Source of the DNA: Methylobacterium sp.
Lineage (GTDB): Bacteria > Pseudomonadota > Alphaproteobacteria > Rhizobiales > Beijerinckiaceae
Reading direction: 5' to 3'
DNA length: 42,079 bases
NCBI GenBank assembly: GCA_013823325.1
Contig: PNLY01000046.1
Location: 1 to 42,079 of the forward strand
This document shows, piece after piece, positions 7,675 to 15,797 of this stretch (position 1 is its first letter; every line of letters starts with the position of its first letter). The notes under the pieces were generated by a model, which did not search any database, was not told the DNA's origin, and worked only from the letters and a program-made list of their open reading frames with translations. A program made the position numbers and the translations under genes.

Positions 7675-8345
7675 CGCAGCATTCCTTCTCCTTCTCGCCG
7701 GCCGTCATGGCGCAGCGTTCCGAGCCGGCCGACTCCCTCGACTTCTTCCCGACGCCGCCCTGGGCGACCCGCGCCTTCGTGCACCATGTTGCCCGGCCGG
7801 AGCTGGGGGTGCTGATCCCCGATCAGATCCTGGAGCCCGCCTGCGGCGAAGGGCACATGGCCGAGCCGCTGAAAGAGGTGTTTCCCTTCGTCGCCGCGAG
7901 CGACGTCCATCCCTATGGCTATGGCGAGGTCGAGGACTTCCTTCAGGCCGGCGGCAACCGTGGCGCCTGCGACTGGATGTTCACGAACCCGCCCTTCAAC
8001 GCGGCCGTGGCTTTCGCTCGCCAGGGGCTGGCGCTGGCGCGCTGTGGCGTCGCGATCCTCGTGCGCACCCAGTGGCTGCACACCATCGAGCGTTACGAGC
8101 TCTTCCGCGAGTTTTCGCCCTTCGTAATCGCCTATTACGTCGAGCGCGTGCCGATGCACCGCGGCCGCTGGGAGCCGGACGGCGACACGGCGACGGATTA
8201 TTGCTGGGTCTGCTGGAAGCATGGCGCCGAGCCGCGGGCGCCGCTCTGGATCCCGCCCGGGCGCCGCGTCGTCTTCTCCATGCAGACTGACGCCGCCCGC
8301 TTCGCACGGCCGGCGCCGGCCCCGTTGCTCGAGCACGGGGCTTGA
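7671..8345 (+). CDS. probable adenine-specific DNA methyltransferase
   Basis: 224 residues with an SAM-dependent N6-adenine methyltransferase core. Motif I is LEPACGEGHM at 54-63 and the catalytic motif IV is NPPF at 106-109. DFFPTPPWATR at 24-34 is the phage-type N-terminal motif that precedes motif X. There is no clear target-recognition domain and no restriction endonuclease neighbour, so it is an orphan enzyme that could protect phage DNA or alter methylation-sensitive host promoters. Specificity cannot be read from the sequence. It overlaps the LexA-like gene by 4 bases. Confidence 0.83.
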   Translation: MTQHSFSFSPAVMAQRSEPADSLDFFPTPPWATRAFVHHVARPELGVLIPDQILEPACGEGHMAEPLKEVFPFVAASDVHPYGYGEVEDFLQAGGNRGACDWMFTNPPFNAAVAFARQGLALARCGVAILVRTQWLHTIERYELFREFSPFVIAYYVERVPMHRGRWEPDGDTATDYCWVCWKHGAEPRAPLWIPPGRRVVFSMQTDAARFARPAPAPLLEHGA

Positions 8346-8348
8346 GCC

Positions 8349-8573
8349 ATGCCCCGCTTCTTCTCCTCCCGTCCCGCTCCCTCCGATGCCGCGCCGCTCA
8401 TGGCGCTGCTGGCGCGTGGCGAGCTCGGGGAGATCAACGCGAGGCGCCAGCAGCTCATGACCGTCATCGAGACCATCAAGCCGAGGCGGTCGACCATCCT
8501 TGAAACCGAGTTGAAGCGGCTCACGCGCGAAGCCGTGAAGCTGCAGGGCGTGATCCGAAAGGCCGGGCTATGA
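8349..8573 (+). CDS. small hypothetical protein
   Basis: 74 residues. The C-terminal half is a long charged helix (about 22-70), likely a coiled coil; the N-terminus is Pro/Ser-rich. It starts 3 bases after the methyltransferase stop and overlaps gemA by 4 bases. No family recognised. Confidence 0.65.
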   Translation: MPRFFSSRPAPSDAAPLMALLARGELGEINARRQQLMTVIETIKPRRSTILETELKRLTREAVKLQGVIRKAGL

Positions 8574-8959
8574 GCCATCGCGACATGCTGGCGAAGATCC
8601 ACATCGCCAGGAAGGACCTGGCGCTCGACGACGACGCCTATCGCGGCCTGCTGCAGCGCGTCGCCGGCGTCGGCAGTGCGCGCGATCTCTCCGATCGCCA
8701 GGCTGATTCCGTCATCGCCGAGCTGAAGCGCCTGGGCTGGAAGCCGAAGGCTTCAGTGAGGGCGCCCGCGCAGCGCGCGGATCTGCGCAAGCTCTATGCG
8801 CTCTGGGGCGCACTCCATGCCGGCCCGCTCGACCGCGACGCCCTGCGCAGCTGGGTTGCAGCCCGGTTCAAGGTCTCGGCGCCGGAGTTCCTGAAGCCGG
8901 ATCAAACCCGCGAGGCGATCGAGCAGCTGAAGGCCTGGCAGAAGCGGGTGACGGTATGA
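8570..8959 (+). CDS. gemA: GemA-family regulatory protein (Mu gp16-like)
   Basis: 129 residues matching the GemA family (DUF1018): LAKIHIARKDLALDDDAYR at about 6-24, LLQRVAGVGSARDLS, and a helical C-terminus with LRKLYALWGALH. In Mu, GemA modulates host gene expression and DNA supercoiling and lies just before mor. Here it is likewise two genes upstream of a Mor-like gene, which supports the call. The initiation codon overlaps the preceding stop. Confidence 0.88.
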   Translation: MSHRDMLAKIHIARKDLALDDDAYRGLLQRVAGVGSARDLSDRQADSVIAELKRLGWKPKASVRAPAQRADLRKLYALWGALHAGPLDRDALRSWVAARFKVSAPEFLKPDQTREAIEQLKAWQKRVTV

Positions 8960-9183
8960 TCCACATCAGCGACCACGCTTTGGTCCGTTTCCTCGAACGC
9001 TCCGGCGCCCTGGATGTCGAGGCCGTCAGACGAGCGCTCGCGGCATCGCTGGAGCGGGCCCAGCGGGCGGCCGCGCGCGTCGGCATCGACGATTACGAGA
9101 TCGTCGCCGACGGGCTGCGCTACGTCGTCCGCGAAGGCACCCTGACCACAGTCACGCCGCCGGAGAGGTTCCCGCCGCGATGA
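8956..9183 (+). CDS. small conserved Mu-like phage protein
   Basis: 75 residues. HISDHALVRFLERSGALDVEAVR at the start of the protein followed by a beta-rich end (YEIVADGLRYVVREGTLTTV) is a recurring small protein of alphaproteobacterial Mu-like phages, of unknown function. The fold (helix, then beta-hairpins) recalls toxin-like RelE/DUF4258 proteins, but no catalytic residues can be assigned. Overlaps gemA and the Mor-like gene by 4 bases each. Confidence 0.65.
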   Translation: MIHISDHALVRFLERSGALDVEAVRRALAASLERAQRAAARVGIDDYEIVADGLRYVVREGTLTTVTPPERFPPR

Positions 9184-9572
9184 CGACGCTGCCGCCGCCC
9201 ACAGACGAGATCGCGCGCCTGGTCGAGCTGATCGGGCCGGAAGCGGCGCTGCGCCTGGTCGAGGCGCGCGGCGGCGCGCGGGTCTATGTCTGCGATCCCG
9301 CCGCCGGCGGTGCGATCGTCGACATCATCGGGGTTGACGCGACGGCCGCATTGCATGCCAGATATGGCGCCGACACGATCAAGGTTCCGATCGCCCGGCC
9401 GTGGCGGGTGCTCTGCTACCTCGCCATGGGGATGTCGCAGGAGGCTGCGGCGCTCAAGGCTGGCTGCAGCCGCAATTCGGTGCAGCGCGCGCTGGATAAG
9501 TTCGGCCATCCCGATGGCCGCGCCGGCCGCCCCGCCACTTCACAGCTCGACATGTTCGACAAGACTGGCTGA
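9180..9572 (+). CDS. Mor/C-like middle or late transcription activator
   Basis: 130 residues with the Mor family plan: IARLVELIGPEAALRLVEAR (12-31), a short strand ARVYV, then GADTIKVPIARP and a C-terminal HTH about 80-110 (YLAMGMSQEAAALKAGCSRN). Mor activates the Mu middle promoter by binding RNA polymerase and a dyad-symmetric operator. It is the last gene of the early/middle operon. No second activator (C) is visible in the window, so this protein may also drive late genes; that is inference. Its stop codon shares the first base of the first 20-bp palindrome. Confidence 0.78.
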   Translation: MTTLPPPTDEIARLVELIGPEAALRLVEARGGARVYVCDPAAGGAIVDIIGVDATAALHARYGADTIKVPIARPWRVLCYLAMGMSQEAAALKAGCSRNSVQRALDKFGHPDGRAGRPATSQLDMFDKTG

Positions 9573-9591
9573 CGGCCCCGCGCGGGGCCGT
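9572..9591 (+). repeat. 20-bp palindrome, copy 1 (before lysis module)
   Basis: Perfect palindrome ACGGCCCCGCGCGGGGCCGT. It begins at the last base of the Mor-like stop codon and lies 59 bases upstream of the first lysis-module start. The same 20 bases recur at 17839 and 30154, and the flanking bases CTG before and GTC after are shared with copy 3. It is either an activator/operator site or a strong hairpin; no T-run follows. Confidence 0.9.
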
Positions 9592-9650
9592 GTCTCGCGC
9601 ATCACCCGGCGCGCATCTTCGGCGCACGTTCCCGCGCCGGAGACCAGTCG

Positions 9651-10004
9651 ATGCGTCACTGCCTGCTTGCTTGGCTATGCCTGCTTGTTGTCGTGCTCGC
9701 TGCCGGCTGGCACGGCGCGGCGAGCGCCCATCAGGCCATGTCCGGCTGGTCCTATCCGTACGCCTGCTGTTCCGATCGCGATTGCGCCGAGATCTCGCCT
9801 GACACCGTACGCGAAGGGGCTGGTGGCTATCAGGTGACGGTCCGGCCCGGCAGCCACCCGATGTGGCCGAAGGTCCGGGCCGATCCGCTCGTGCTCGCGA
9901 TCCCCTATCGCGAGACCAAGGCCTCGCCTGACGGCCGCTTCCATCTCTGCATCGACGGCTCCGGCAAGCTGCTCTGCTTCTTCGCCGCGATCGGGGGCTC
10001 CTGA
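9651..10004 (+). CDS. secreted cysteine-containing protein
   Basis: 117 residues with a clear signal peptide (hydrophobic 5-19, AASAHQ cleavage region near 25-28). The mature part holds YPYACCSDRDCAEI (about 35-48) and CIDG...LLCFF, so four or more cysteines suit a periplasmic protein with disulfides. Similar proteins occur in alphaproteobacterial phage lysis regions, function unknown. First gene after palindrome 1; a GGAG lies 10 bases before the ATG. Confidence 0.72.
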   Translation: MRHCLLAWLCLLVVVLAAGWHGAASAHQAMSGWSYPYACCSDRDCAEISPDTVREGAGGYQVTVRPGSHPMWPKVRADPLVLAIPYRETKASPDGRFHLCIDGSGKLLCFFAAIGGS

Positions 10005-10240
10005 TGCGGTTCGCCCTCGTTTGGAACTGGCGCCAGATCCTGCGCTACGCCTGGTCGATCCGGCTGCTGCTGCTCGCCGGCTTGCTCTCCGGCGCTGAGG
10101 TCGCGCTGCCGCTGCTGCAATCCGTCGTCCCGGTGCCGGCAGGCGTATTCGCGGCACTGTCCTTCTTCGCGACCGCCGGCGCCTTCGTCGCCCGCCTGAT
10201 CGCGCAGGAGACCGTCTCCGGCGCCGGAGCCCAGCAATGA
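10004..10240 (+). CDS. holin-like small membrane protein
   Basis: 78 residues, two transmembrane helices (about 19-40 and 45-66), with an amphipathic N-terminus (VWNWRQILRYAWSIR). This matches the DUF7940 type of holin-like phage proteins. Location directly upstream of the lysozyme gene, with a 4-base overlap, supports a role in making the inner membrane permeable or timing lysis. The DUF assignment is from memory. Confidence 0.75.
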   Translation: MRFALVWNWRQILRYAWSIRLLLLAGLLSGAEVALPLLQSVVPVPAGVFAALSFFATAGAFVARLIAQETVSGAGAQQ

Positions 10241-10716
10241 GCGCGGTGCTATCCATGCGCCCGCGCACCCGCCTGCAGAAGGGCACGGCAGCCGCAGCGC
10301 TCACCGTCACGTTAGTGGGCGGCTTCGAGGGGCTGCGCCTCAACGCCTATCGCGACGTCGTCGGCGTGGCGACCGTCTGCTACGGCGAAACCCGCGGCGT
10401 CAAGCTCGGCGACCGGCACAGCAAGGCCGAGTGCGACGCGATGCTCCTCAAAGGCCTGCAGGAGTTCGAGCAGGGCGTGCTGGCCTGCACGGCCGTGCCG
10501 ATGCCGGAGAAGCGCCAGGTGGCGATCGTCTCCTTCGCCTACAATGTCGGCACCGGCGCCTACTGCAAATCGAGCGTCGCCCGCCTGCTCAATGCCGGCC
10601 AGCCGGCGGCGGCCTGCGATGCGCTGCTGAAATGGAACAAGGCCGGCGGCATCGTCTTCCCCGGCCTGACCCGCCGGCGCCAGGCCGAACGCGCCCTCTG
10701 CCGCGAGGGCCTCTGA
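10237..10716 (+). CDS. GH24 (T4-type) lysozyme, probable SAR endolysin
   Basis: 159-residue muramidase of the T4 lysozyme family. Glu31 (GGFEGLRL), Asp40 (AYRD) and Thr46 (VGVATVCYGET) have the exact 9- and 6-residue spacing of T4 Glu11/Asp20/Thr26. The N-terminal segment 18-29 (AAAALTVTLVGG) is a weakly hydrophobic Ala/Gly-rich helix, typical of signal-anchor-release endolysins that reach the periplasm through Sec without a holin hole. Follows the holin-like gene and precedes the spanin genes. Confidence 0.92.
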   Translation: MSAVLSMRPRTRLQKGTAAAALTVTLVGGFEGLRLNAYRDVVGVATVCYGETRGVKLGDRHSKAECDAMLLKGLQEFEQGVLACTAVPMPEKRQVAIVSFAYNVGTGAYCKSSVARLLNAGQPAAACDALLKWNKAGGIVFPGLTRRRQAERALCREGL

Positions 10717-11099
10717 TGTTGGCGGCCTGGGCGTTGCGGAACTGGAAGGGGCTGGCCGCCGGCGGAGCCGTCCTGGTGCTGCTCGCGCTCGCGGGCCTCG
10801 GCTTCTGGCGCGGCATGGTCGCGATCGAGCGCCTGCAGGAGCAGGCCGCCACGACGGCACGGGCGGAACGCGACGCCCATTGGCGCGCCGAGATCTCCGC
10901 CGCGAATGCGCAGGCGGAGCGCGCCAGGGCAGACCAGGCACAGGCCGTGGCCGCGATCGAGGTCAGGGCAGCAGGCGATACCGCCCGCCTTCAAACCGAG
11001 TTGAACGAGATGGAGAAGGCCAATGCGGCCCTTGCTGGTGGCGACCGTTGCGGGCTGGAGCGCGATCGCGTCCGCCTGCTCGACGGCGCCAAGCCCTGA
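10716..11099 (+). CDS. Rz-like inner-membrane spanin
   Basis: 127 residues: one N-terminal transmembrane helix (about 12-30), then a long periplasmic coiled coil (about 36-105) rich in Ala, Glu, Gln and Arg, as in Rz i-spanins that fuse inner and outer membranes at the last step of lysis. A second gene with a lipobox (Rz1-like) starts inside its 3' end in another frame, the usual Rz/Rz1 architecture. ATG overlaps the lysozyme stop. Confidence 0.82.
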   Translation: MLAAWALRNWKGLAAGGAVLVLLALAGLGFWRGMVAIERLQEQAATTARAERDAHWRAEISAANAQAERARADQAQAVAAIEVRAAGDTARLQTELNEMEKANAALAGGDRCGLERDRVRLLDGAKP

Positions 11100-11301
11100 G
11101 CCGGTGGTGAAGCTGGAGATCGTCCGCCCGCAGCTGCCGGCGGCTGCGCGTCAGCCCTGCACCGCGCCGGTCGCGCTACCGGATCGGGCGCTTGCCGCGG
11201 CCGAGGTGACTTCGAGCTGGGGCCGCGACCGCGCGGCGCTGCGGATCTGTGAGACCAGGCGGGCGGCTGCCGTCGCGGCCGTCGATGGAGTGGTGCGGTG
11301 A
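11023..11301 (+). CDS. Rz1-like outer-membrane lipoprotein spanin
   Basis: 92 residues in the +1 frame relative to Rz, overlapping it by 77 bases. A lipoprotein signal peptide ends in IASAC, giving lipidated Cys19, followed by a Pro-containing linker (STAPSPEP, then RPQLPAAARQP) typical of o-spanins. It is longer than classical Rz1 and its C-terminal 35 residues are helical and charged. Overlaps the next gene by 4 bases. Confidence 0.78.
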   Translation: MRPLLVATVAGWSAIASACSTAPSPEPVVKLEIVRPQLPAAARQPCTAPVALPDRALAAAEVTSSWGRDRAALRICETRRAAAVAAVDGVVR

Positions 11302-11654
11302 ACGACTTGCTGTCCTTTCTGCAGGCCTATGGCGGCGTGCTGTCACTGGTGGGCTCGCTCGTCATCCTGCTCCTATCGACGAAGTTCGTGACCAAGGTCG
11401 ATCACGACCGGGCGACGGAGTCGCTGGACGGCAAGTTCAACCGCGCGATCGACAAGGCCGACAAGATCGAGGATCGCGTGGCGGCGCTCGAAAACGAATT
11501 CCGGCACCTTCCGGACCGCGGCTCTGTCCACACCATCCAGCTCGCTCTGGCCGATGTGAAAGGCGAGCTGAAGGCCATGGGCGAGCAGATGAAGCCCATC
11601 GCCGCCACCTCCGAACGCTTACAGGAATTCTTGCTCGAGCAGGCCCGCAAATGA
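11298..11654 (+). CDS. DUF2730 family membrane-anchored protein
   Basis: 118 residues: an N-terminal transmembrane segment (about 10-28) and a coiled-coil cytoplasmic or periplasmic stalk (KADKIEDRVAALENEFRHLP). This is the DUF2730 layout seen in Mu-like phages next to the gp26-like gene (Mu gp25 position). GTG start. Function unknown, perhaps lysis or DNA packaging related. Confidence 0.78.
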   Translation: MNDLLSFLQAYGGVLSLVGSLVILLLSTKFVTKVDHDRATESLDGKFNRAIDKADKIEDRVAALENEFRHLPDRGSVHTIQLALADVKGELKAMGEQMKPIAATSERLQEFLLEQARK

Positions 11655-11950
11655 GCTTCGACACTCTCGTCCGTCAGGAAGCCCGCCTCATCATCCTGCG
11701 TGCGCTCGAGGAGCAGCCGGACGGCCGGCTGAATTCCGAGCTGCTGCGGGTCACGCTCGACTCCTTCGGCATCAGCAAGAGCCGCGACTGGGTCCACGAC
11801 GAGCTCAACTGGCTCGTGTCGATGGCGGCGATCACCGTCGTCACCGCCGGCACGGTGCGCGTCGCCCAGCTGACGGCGAAGGGTTCCGATCATGTGCATC
11901 GGCGCCTTGTGATCGAAGGCATCAAGCGCCCGTCGCGTCCGGAGGCCTGA
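11651..11950 (+). CDS. Mu gp26-like (VpaChn25_0724 family) protein
   Basis: 99 residues forming a small winged helix: RLIILRALEEQPDGRLNSEL, LDSFGISKSRDWVHDELNWL, then TVRVAQLTAKGSDHV and the family end VIEGIKRPS. The group is conserved between lysis and terminase genes in Mu-like phages. DNA binding in packaging initiation or a regulator role are both possible. Confidence 0.82.
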   Translation: MSFDTLVRQEARLIILRALEEQPDGRLNSELLRVTLDSFGISKSRDWVHDELNWLVSMAAITVVTAGTVRVAQLTAKGSDHVHRRLVIEGIKRPSRPEA

Positions 11951-11953
11951 GCC

Positions 11954-12523
11954 ATGGCCGGCAGCAAGAACCGGCTCTCCTCGCTCGATCTCGTCCCGGA
12001 GGATGCACAGGACGATATCGTCTGGGCGATCGGCGAGCTCAATCAGCGTACCCGCACTCAGGCGGAAATCCTGCTGGACCTGAATGCTCGGCTGGCGCTC
12101 AAGGGCGTCGAACCGATTAGCTCCTCTGCCTTCAACCGAAAGGCCGTGAAGCTGCGGGCGGTGCAGATCCGGCTCGACGAAGCCCGTTACATCTTCACCG
12201 GCATCGCCGACCAATTCACGCCCGAGAAGGTCGACGACAACAGCATCGTACTCGGAGAGTTCATCAAGATGCTGGTTTTCGAGCTCACCCAAGCCGATGC
12301 CAGCGAGCGCACGCCGAAGATGGCCATGGAGCTGGCCCGCGCCTTCCATGACACGGTGAAGGGCCAGGCGATGTCAGCGGCCCGCCGCAGCAAGCTCGAA
12401 AGCGAGTTCAAGGAGAAGGCCGGGGCGGCCCTTGCCAGCGTCGCCAAGAAGGCCGGCCTGTCGGCCGAGCGAGTCGAGGAACTGCGCGACGAATTCCTCA
12501 ACCTGGCGGACAAGCCGAGATGA
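11954..12523 (+). CDS. Mu gp27-like protein (DUF3486), probable small terminase
   Basis: 189 residues. The N-terminus, SSLDLVPEDAQDDIVWAIGE (about 9-28) with a following HTH-like segment (PISSSAFNRKAVKLRA), matches DUF3486, which immediately precedes the large terminase in Mu-like phages. It would recognise phage DNA ends for headful packaging. Ends with a 4-base overlap into the large terminase gene. Confidence 0.88.
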   Translation: MAGSKNRLSSLDLVPEDAQDDIVWAIGELNQRTRTQAEILLDLNARLALKGVEPISSSAFNRKAVKLRAVQIRLDEARYIFTGIADQFTPEKVDDNSIVLGEFIKMLVFELTQADASERTPKMAMELARAFHDTVKGQAMSAARRSKLESEFKEKAGAALASVAKKAGLSAERVEELRDEFLNLADKPR

Positions 12524-14196
12524 GCGCGACGGTCCAGGAGGAGTTCAAGATCGGCCGGGCGATCTCGGCCGAGGAGTGGAAGGCGCTGCGCGAGCAGTCG
12601 CTCTACGGCCTGCCGCCAGAGCTGCAGGAGCTGCCGCGCTCCGAGATCCTGCTCGGCTATCAGAAGCGCTCGATCCGCGCCCGCCTCCTGCACGAAGTCA
12701 CCTTCATCGAGAAGAGCCGGCGCACCGGGCTGACCTGGGCCTTCGCCGCCGACGCGGTGCTGGTCTCGGCTGCCGAGCGCGTCGCGGGTGGCATGGACAC
12801 CTTCTACATCGGCTACAATCTGGAGATGGCGCGCGAGTTCATCGACGTCTGCGCCATGTGGGCCAAGCTCTTCGCCAAGGCCGCGCTCGATACCGGCGAA
12901 TATGTCTTCGAGGATCTCGACCCGGCGACCGGCGAGACGCGCCAGATCAAGGCCTTCCGCATCCGCTTCGCCTCCGGCTTCGAGATCGTGGCGCTGCCGT
13001 CCCGGCCGCGCTCGCTGCGCGGCAAGCAGGGCTATGTCATCGTCGACGAGGCCGCGTTCCATGACGATCTCGCCGAGCTGCTGAAGGCGGCGATGGCGCT
13101 GCTGATCTGGGGCGGCATGGTCGTGGTGATCTCGACCCATAACGGCGAGGCCAACGCCTTCAACCAGTATGTCAAGGACATCCGCGCCGGCCGCTACGAT
13201 TACGGCCTGGTGCGCATCGATTTCGACGAGGCGCTGCGCGAAGGGCTTTATCAGCGCATCTGCCAGCGCAAGGGCGAAGCCTGGACGGCAGAAGGCGAAG
13301 CCGGCTGGCGCGCCAAGATCATCGCACACTACGGCGACGGCGCCGATGAGGAGCTTTTCTGCATCCCTGCGGAAGGCTCCGGCGTCTGGATCCTGCCGGC
13401 CGTCGTCGAGGCCAATATGAAGCCCGACGCCAAGGTGCTGCGCTGGGAGATGCCGAGCGCCTTCGCTGCCCAGCCGGCGCATTTGCGCCGTTCGGCGGCA
13501 GAGGCCTGGCTGGCGGCGAATGTCGAGCCGCTGCTGCATCGCATCCTGCCGGACGCGCCGAGCTATTTCGGCATGGACTTCGCGCGCGTCGCCGACGCCA
13601 CCGACATCTGGCCGATCCAGATGGCGGCCGGCATGCATCGCTACTGCCCGTTCGTGATCGAGCTCCGCAACATCCCGTTCGACGAGCAGGAGTTCGTCCT
13701 CTGGTGGATGATCGCTCGCCTGCCGCGCTTCGGCGGCGGCGCTATCGACGCCGGCGGCAATGGCGCCGCGATCGCCGAGCGCACCGCCCAGCGCTGGGGC
13801 ATGGAGCGCATCGCCCAGATCAAGTTCTCGGTCGACTGGTATCGCGACAACATGCCGAAGCTGAAGGCGACGCTGGAAGCTACCGGCATGGACGTCCCGA
13901 ACGATGTCGAGGTCGGCAACGACTTCCGCGTCGTCCGGATGATCGACGGCGTCGCCCGCATCCCGAGGGTGCGGACGACCGAGAAAGGCGAAGGCGCAGC
14001 CGAGGGCAAGAAGCGCAAGCGCCATGGCGACGCCGCGATCGCGGCCGCACTGGCCCATTTCGCCTCGGTCATGCCGATCGTCGTCTACGATTACCAGCGG
14101 GTCACCGAGGCTGGCCTCGCCGGCGGCGGCCTTGGCGCCAGCCCCTTCGCTGAGTCCTTCGGCGGCTTGTTCCCCTCGCTTCGCGGAGGCCTGTGA
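12520..14196 (+). CDS. Mu gp28-like terminase large subunit
   Basis: 558 residues, ATPase/nuclease motor that packages phage DNA. EKSRRTGLTW at 64-73 is the Mu-type variant Walker A, YVIVDEA at 172-178 Walker B, and STHNGE at 205-210 motif III. FGMDFARVADATDI from 350 starts the RNase H-like nuclease with Asp353. This is the prophage's own terminase and is unlike the GTA-type one at 37849. Ends in GTGATG with the portal gene. Confidence 0.93.
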   Translation: MSATVQEEFKIGRAISAEEWKALREQSLYGLPPELQELPRSEILLGYQKRSIRARLLHEVTFIEKSRRTGLTWAFAADAVLVSAAERVAGGMDTFYIGYNLEMAREFIDVCAMWAKLFAKAALDTGEYVFEDLDPATGETRQIKAFRIRFASGFEIVALPSRPRSLRGKQGYVIVDEAAFHDDLAELLKAAMALLIWGGMVVVISTHNGEANAFNQYVKDIRAGRYDYGLVRIDFDEALREGLYQRICQRKGEAWTAEGEAGWRAKIIAHYGDGADEELFCIPAEGSGVWILPAVVEANMKPDAKVLRWEMPSAFAAQPAHLRRSAAEAWLAANVEPLLHRILPDAPSYFGMDFARVADATDIWPIQMAAGMHRYCPFVIELRNIPFDEQEFVLWWMIARLPRFGGGAIDAGGNGAAIAERTAQRWGMERIAQIKFSVDWYRDNMPKLKATLEATGMDVPNDVEVGNDFRVVRMIDGVARIPRVRTTEKGEGAAEGKKRKRHGDAAIAAALAHFASVMPIVVYDYQRVTEAGLAGGGLGASPFAESFGGLFPSLRGGL

Positions 14197-15797
14197 TGCC
14201 GCGCTATTCTCGCGTCCTCGGTCCTGATGGGGAGCGCGTCGACATGGACGCGCTGTTCGGGGAACCGCAGGCCGCGCCGCAGCTCTACGGCTACCGCCAG
14301 GTGCAGTCCGTCCAGCATGTCGACGGCTTGACGCCCTGGAAGATGGCGGTGATCCATCGCGCCGCCGCCCATGGCGAGCCGCAGGCCTGGCTGGAGCTCG
14401 CCGAGGACATCGAGGAGCGCGACCCGCATTACCTCTCGGTGCTCGGCACCCGCAAGCGCCAGGTCTGCCAGCTGCCGATGACGGTCGAGGCGGCGAGCGA
14501 CGCGCCCGAGCACGTCAAGCACGCCGATTTCGTCCGGGAGTGGCTGAAGGAGGGCGTCCTGGATGATGCCCTGTTCGACATGCTCGATGCCATCGGCAAG
14601 GGCTTCTCGGTGCTGGAGATCGACTGGGACGTGTCGCCCAAGCGAGTTCAACCGGCCTCGCTCGTCCATCGGCCGGCGCGCTGGTTCAATTTCGACCGGA
14701 CCGATGGCGAGACCATCCTCCTGCGCGAGGGCGCCACCGGCCAGCAGCTCACCCCGCACAAATTCGTGGTGCATCGCCACAAGGCGAAGAGCGGCCTGAC
14801 CATCCGCTCCGGCCTGGCGCGCATCGCCAGCTGGTCCTGGATGTTCAAGGCCTTCACCACGAAGGACTGGCAGATCTTCATCCAGAACTACGCGGCGCCG
14901 ATCCGGGTCGGCAAATACGACCCGACCGCGAGTGACGTCGACAAGGAGGTCCTCGCCCGCGCCGTCTTCAACATCGCCGGCGACGCCGCGGCGATCATCC
15001 CGAAGGGGATGGAGATCGAATTCGTTGGACTGAAGGACACGACGAAGAGCGCCGAGGCCTATGAGAAGCGGTGTGACTGGCTCGACCGCCAGGTCTCCAA
15101 GCTCGTGCTCGGCCAAACCACGACCACGGATGCGGTCTCCGGCGGACATGCCGTCGCCCAGGAGCACCGGCTCGTCCAGGAGGATATCGAGCGTGCCGAC
15201 GCGCGGGCGCTGTCGACCACCGTCAAGCGCCAGATCATCCGGCAGATGATCGCCTTCACCTTCGGCCCGCAGGAGTTCTATCCGGATTTCCGCATCGGCC
15301 GACCGGACGAGGTCCCGCTCGGAGAGGTGGTGAACGCCCTCGACAAGCTCGGCCCTAAGGGTCTGACGGTCGAGGTCTCGCAGCTGCGCGACCGGCTGGG
15401 CTTCACCGAGCCGGCCGCCGGCGCCGAGGTCATTGGCGGCCGCCCGCCCGCACCGTCCGCTCTTCCGCAGGATCCAGTCGTACCGGCGCCGCTCGACCAG
15501 CTGCGCCATCTCGTCAGCCGCCATGCCAGCGCACCGGAGCCGGAGTTCGTCGATCGCCTGACCGAGCGCGCGGCCGAGGATGCGGCCGGCGCCCTGGCCG
15601 GCCTCACCGGCGAGATCCGCGAGGCATTCGACGCGGCAACGGACATGGCCGACCTGGCCGACCGCCTGGCGCGCCTGGAGCTCGATCCTGAGCGCCTGGC
15701 GCAGGCGATGGGCCGGGCGATCGCGCTCTCGCATCTGGCCGGCCGGGCGGCCTTGCTCGACGAGCTCGTGGACGAACGCGATGCCGGCCGCGGCTAG
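14196..15797 (+). CDS. Mu gp29-like portal protein (DUF935)
   Basis: 533-residue portal, the dodecameric gate for DNA in the procapsid. The family features are present: LTPWKMAVIHRAAAHGEPQA near residues 40-60, ERDPHYLSVLGTRKRQV, and FSVLEIDWD. An acidic Ala-rich C-terminal part follows. ATG 14196 is preferred over the GTG one codon upstream. Position after gp28 is canonical for Mu. Confidence 0.92.
   Translation: MPRYSRVLGPDGERVDMDALFGEPQAAPQLYGYRQVQSVQHVDGLTPWKMAVIHRAAAHGEPQAWLELAEDIEERDPHYLSVLGTRKRQVCQLPMTVEAASDAPEHVKHADFVREWLKEGVLDDALFDMLDAIGKGFSVLEIDWDVSPKRVQPASLVHRPARWFNFDRTDGETILLREGATGQQLTPHKFVVHRHKAKSGLTIRSGLARIASWSWMFKAFTTKDWQIFIQNYAAPIRVGKYDPTASDVDKEVLARAVFNIAGDAAAIIPKGMEIEFVGLKDTTKSAEAYEKRCDWLDRQVSKLVLGQTTTTDAVSGGHAVAQEHRLVQEDIERADARALSTTVKRQIIRQMIAFTFGPQEFYPDFRIGRPDEVPLGEVVNALDKLGPKGLTVEVSQLRDRLGFTEPAAGAEVIGGRPPAPSALPQDPVVPAPLDQLRHLVSRHASAPEPEFVDRLTERAAEDAAGALAGLTGEIREAFDAATDMADLADRLARLELDPERLAQAMGRAIALSHLAGRAALLDELVDERDAGRG

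Noticed and set aside
9572..9591. Ordinary intrinsic terminators for the three 20-bp palindromes
   Set aside because: None of the three is followed by a T-run and their flanks are conserved, so a simple terminator label is not justified, though a terminator role is not excluded.
12187..14058. 623-codon minus-strand frame over the Mu-like terminase
   Set aside because: Shadow of the gp27/gp28 coding strand; no motifs, no ribosome site, and contradicts operon direction.
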